From Candidatus Roizmanbacteria bacterium (GTDB lineage: Bacteria > Patescibacteriota > Microgenomatia > UBA1406 > GWC2-37-13), in contig JAPLYQ010000032.1 of assembly GCA_026395475.1 (NCBI GenBank), positions 1 through 6,360 of the forward strand: 6,360 nt of DNA. The letters run 5' to 3'. Shown here in pieces: positions 4,862-6,360 of this stretch. The notes below the pieces were generated by a model. It made no database searches. It saw nothing but the letters and a program-made list of their open reading frames with translations, and had not been told where the DNA came from. The position numbers were made by a program, and so were the translations under genes. Numbering within the stretch: position 1 is the first letter of the stretch; each line of letters starts with the position of its first letter.

Positions 4862-5734
4862 ATGAACACTCATCTATCAAAAGTTCTTCATCATCTCTAT
4901 ATTAATCCACTGGAAAAATGTAATCTTAAGTGCAAAATTTGTTATACAAAAAAAACAGATCCAATTCTTAGTGAAAAACAAATTATAGGATTTGTAGACA
5001 AATATCAAGATGCATATGAGTTAAAAATGATTACATTTTGTGGTGGAGAGGTGTTTGCACTTCCCTATTTTCCTCAACTTATTAATACGCTAAATAAGCG
5101 TGGTATTTTTATTCAAACAATCACCAATGGGACCATCGATCATTTAAATGAAATAGAAATGCCAAATCTAAACAATCTTATCGTATCTATTGATGGTCTT
5201 GAAGAATATCATGACAGCAATAGAGGAAAAGGCAATTTTAAGAAAAGTACGCTGTTTTTAAAAAAAGCTCGTAAACTGGGATTTCACACAGAACTTTTTA
5301 GCATCGTCACTAAGCAAAACTATTCTCAGATAGACTTATTTGAAGAGTGTTTAAAAAATGAAATTGGCGATATCTCTGTCACCTATCATCCTCGTAAGCC
5401 ACCAGCATATTTAACTCATCATCCTATATCAAACATTGAAGGAGAAGTAAGTGGTTTTGATTATCCTTCTCAAGATGAGTTAGTAGATATTATGACGACA
5501 AGGAATGTTTTTCCTCCAAAAGACTTGGGGTGTTACCAAATCGCGCTTGCATCAAGCGGTATAGTTTATGGATGTTGTGAAGGGTATCGACCGATTGGGA
5601 AAATAAATGATAAAGTTGAAGATCTATTTTTAGCGCTTGAAAAAAGAATTGGAGGTCCGTGTCTTGGGTGTAGTCAAACAGAATTTATGTGTGGTATTAA
5701 AACAATTATTGATAGAGTACAATCAAAAGTATGA
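4862..5734 (+). CDS. Radical SAM protein with SPASM/twitch-like C-terminus
   Basis: Radical SAM enzyme of unknown substrate; such proteins cleave S-adenosylmethionine to make a 5'-deoxyadenosyl radical. The 290 aa protein has the cluster motif C20-x3-C24-x2-C27 followed by Tyr (CNLKCKICYT). It then shows GGE (61-63), ITNGT (87-91) and SIDGLEEYHD with RGKGNF (109-126), the SAM-binding and barrel motifs. The C-terminal part has C224, GIVYGCCEG (C238, C239), GKIND, then C267-x2-C270 and C277. This pattern recalls SPASM or twitch domains that hold an auxiliary cluster, as in peptide-maturing enzymes. I start at ATG 4862, 4 bases after cutA, rather than the in-frame TTG at 4841 inside cutA. GGAGAA at 4843-4848 is a possible but distant ribosome site. 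Its TGA overlaps the ATG of the EpmA-like gene. It is not an EpmB-type lysine aminomutase by motif or layout, and no precursor peptide gene is visible next to it. Confidence 0.9.
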   Translation: MNTHLSKVLHHLYINPLEKCNLKCKICYTKKTDPILSEKQIIGFVDKYQDAYELKMITFCGGEVFALPYFPQLINTLNKRGIFIQTITNGTIDHLNEIEMPNLNNLIVSIDGLEEYHDSNRGKGNFKKSTLFLKKARKLGFHTELFSIVTKQNYSQIDLFEECLKNEIGDISVTYHPRKPPAYLTHHPISNIEGEVSGFDYPSQDELVDIMTTRNVFPPKDLGCYQIALASSGIVYGCCEGYRPIGKINDKVEDLFLALEKRIGGPCLGCSQTEFMCGIKTIIDRVQSKV

Positions 5735-6360
5735 ATAGTGTGCGACCCTACATTATTCGAGAAAATATAATTAAGGCAACTCGGCAGTTTTTTTACGACT
5801 CCAACTTTCATGAAGTCATTCCTCAGGTGCTCAACACTGCTCTCCCGCTTGAAGCAAATCTCTATCCTTTTTCAACAACCTGGAAGACGAGAACTGGAGA
5901 TAAAAAATTATATCTCCCCCTATCTCCAGAACGAAGTATCAAACGTATGTTATCACAAGGAATTGGAAATTGTTTTGCACTCGCAAAATCATTCCGCAAT
6001 CTTGAACAAGAAGGATCTCAACATCTTCCTGAATTTCTCATGTTGGAGTGGTATAGAAAGCAGGCGGATTACACTGACATTATGATAGATGCAGAGCAGT
6101 TGCTATCATTCATCAATGAGCACCTCTCAAACACTCTAGAAATTGAACCTATTCGTTATCATGAACGGATAATTGACTTGGATAAGAAATGGAAAATCTA
6201 TTCACTCAATGAACTATTTAAAACCTATGCGGACATCAATTTAAAAGACATCATTGAAGATGATGAGTTACTATTTTCAGTTGCAAAAAAACGAGGATAC
6301 ATTATTGAAGATGCTACTTGGGGAGAGGTGTATGATCAATTATTTGTAAATGAAATTGAG
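5731..6360 (+). CDS. EpmA-like class II lysyl-tRNA-synthetase paralog (partial, 3' end beyond window)
   Basis: The frame from ATG 5731 has no stop to the window edge, giving the first 210 residues. EpmA (PoxA/GenX) is a stand-alone LysRS catalytic domain that attaches (R)-beta-lysine to a lysine of elongation factor P instead of to tRNA. Motif 1 is around FHEVIPQVL (26-34), then YLPLSPERSIKRML (61-74). Motif 2 is FRNLEQEGSQHLPEF followed by LMLEWYR (88-109). The LEWYR ending matches EpmA better than canonical LysRS, which has MELY. No N-terminal OB-fold anticodon domain exists, because the start overlaps the radical SAM stop (ATGA). The later WGEVYDQLFVNEIE (197-210) corresponds to the region before the family's C-terminal half; motif 3 is outside. 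EpmA is about 325 aa, so roughly a third is missing. It is probably translationally coupled to the radical SAM gene. A beta-lysine or EF-P role is inference; another acyl acceptor is possible. Confidence 0.88.
   Translation, partial: MNSVRPYIIRENIIKATRQFFYDSNFHEVIPQVLNTALPLEANLYPFSTTWKTRTGDKKLYLPLSPERSIKRMLSQGIGNCFALAKSFRNLEQEGSQHLPEFLMLEWYRKQADYTDIMIDAEQLLSFINEHLSNTLEIEPIRYHERIIDLDKKWKIYSLNELFKTYADINLKDIIEDDELLFSVAKKRGYIIEDATWGEVYDQLFVNEIE

Noticed and set aside
4858..5734. Precursor peptide gene for a radical SAM peptide-modification system
   Set aside because: The gaps on both sides of the radical SAM gene are 4 bases and an overlap, and no small Cys-, Gly- or Ser-rich frame with a plausible start was found nearby.
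5810..6085. Open frame of 91 codons on the plus strand starting MKSFLRCSTL
   Set aside because: It is out of frame inside the EpmA-like gene, whose frame carries clear class II synthetase motifs and runs to the window end.
1..6360. CRISPR array, insertion sequence, integrase or attachment site
   Set aside because: I found no spaced direct repeats, terminal inverted repeats, transposase motifs or a duplicated tRNA 3' end by reading both strands.

Overview
This is an AT-rich, gene-dense bacterial chromosome segment. It has nine protein genes, one of them broken and one cut by the window end, and two tRNA genes. Intergenic gaps are at most about 70 bases, and no stretch over 300 bases lacks a gene. 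Several starts sit 5-7 bases after a -10-like box, which points to leaderless mRNAs. One short protein has a single membrane helix and a Pro/Thr/Ser-rich linker, and neither tRNA gene encodes its CCA end. Together these traits recall Candidate Phyla Radiation (Patescibacteria, for example Microgenomates) genomes. That placement is an inference from style, not a phylogenetic result. UGA appears to act as an ordinary stop: it ends three genes, two of them in ATGA overlaps with the next gene.

Layout. (1) Positions 33-615, minus: a membrane-anchored surface protein with an Ig-like domain, whose N-terminus appears frameshifted at a T6 run. (2) 680-1213, minus: type II thymidine kinase. It diverges from (3) 1275-1904, plus: a seven-helix hemolysin III/PAQR protein. 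(4) 1944-3035, minus: a divergent U32-type TIM-barrel protein carrying two cysteine tetrads. It lies directly downstream of tRNA-Ser(UGA) and tRNA-Cys(GCA), which share one good promoter. (5) From 3296 to the window end, plus: a compact run of a bleomycin-resistance-type VOC protein, a HAD-IIB phosphatase broken by an in-frame TAG, CutA, a radical SAM protein with a SPASM/twitch-like tail, and an EpmA-like class II lysyl-tRNA-synthetase paralog still open at 6360.

How the genes relate. The VOC and HAD genes overlap by ATGA. CutA has its own extended -10 promoter just after the HAD stop, so cutA, the radical SAM gene and the EpmA-like gene can be expressed independently of the broken HAD gene. 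The radical SAM and EpmA-like genes also overlap by ATGA and are probably translationally coupled. EpmA in enterobacteria works with a radical SAM aminomutase (EpmB) to modify EF-P. The enzyme here is not of the EpmB type, so the pairing is the most intriguing functional hint in the window. The remaining genes are mainly housekeeping or stress functions with no evident common pathway. I saw no CRISPR array, insertion sequence, integrase or attachment site.
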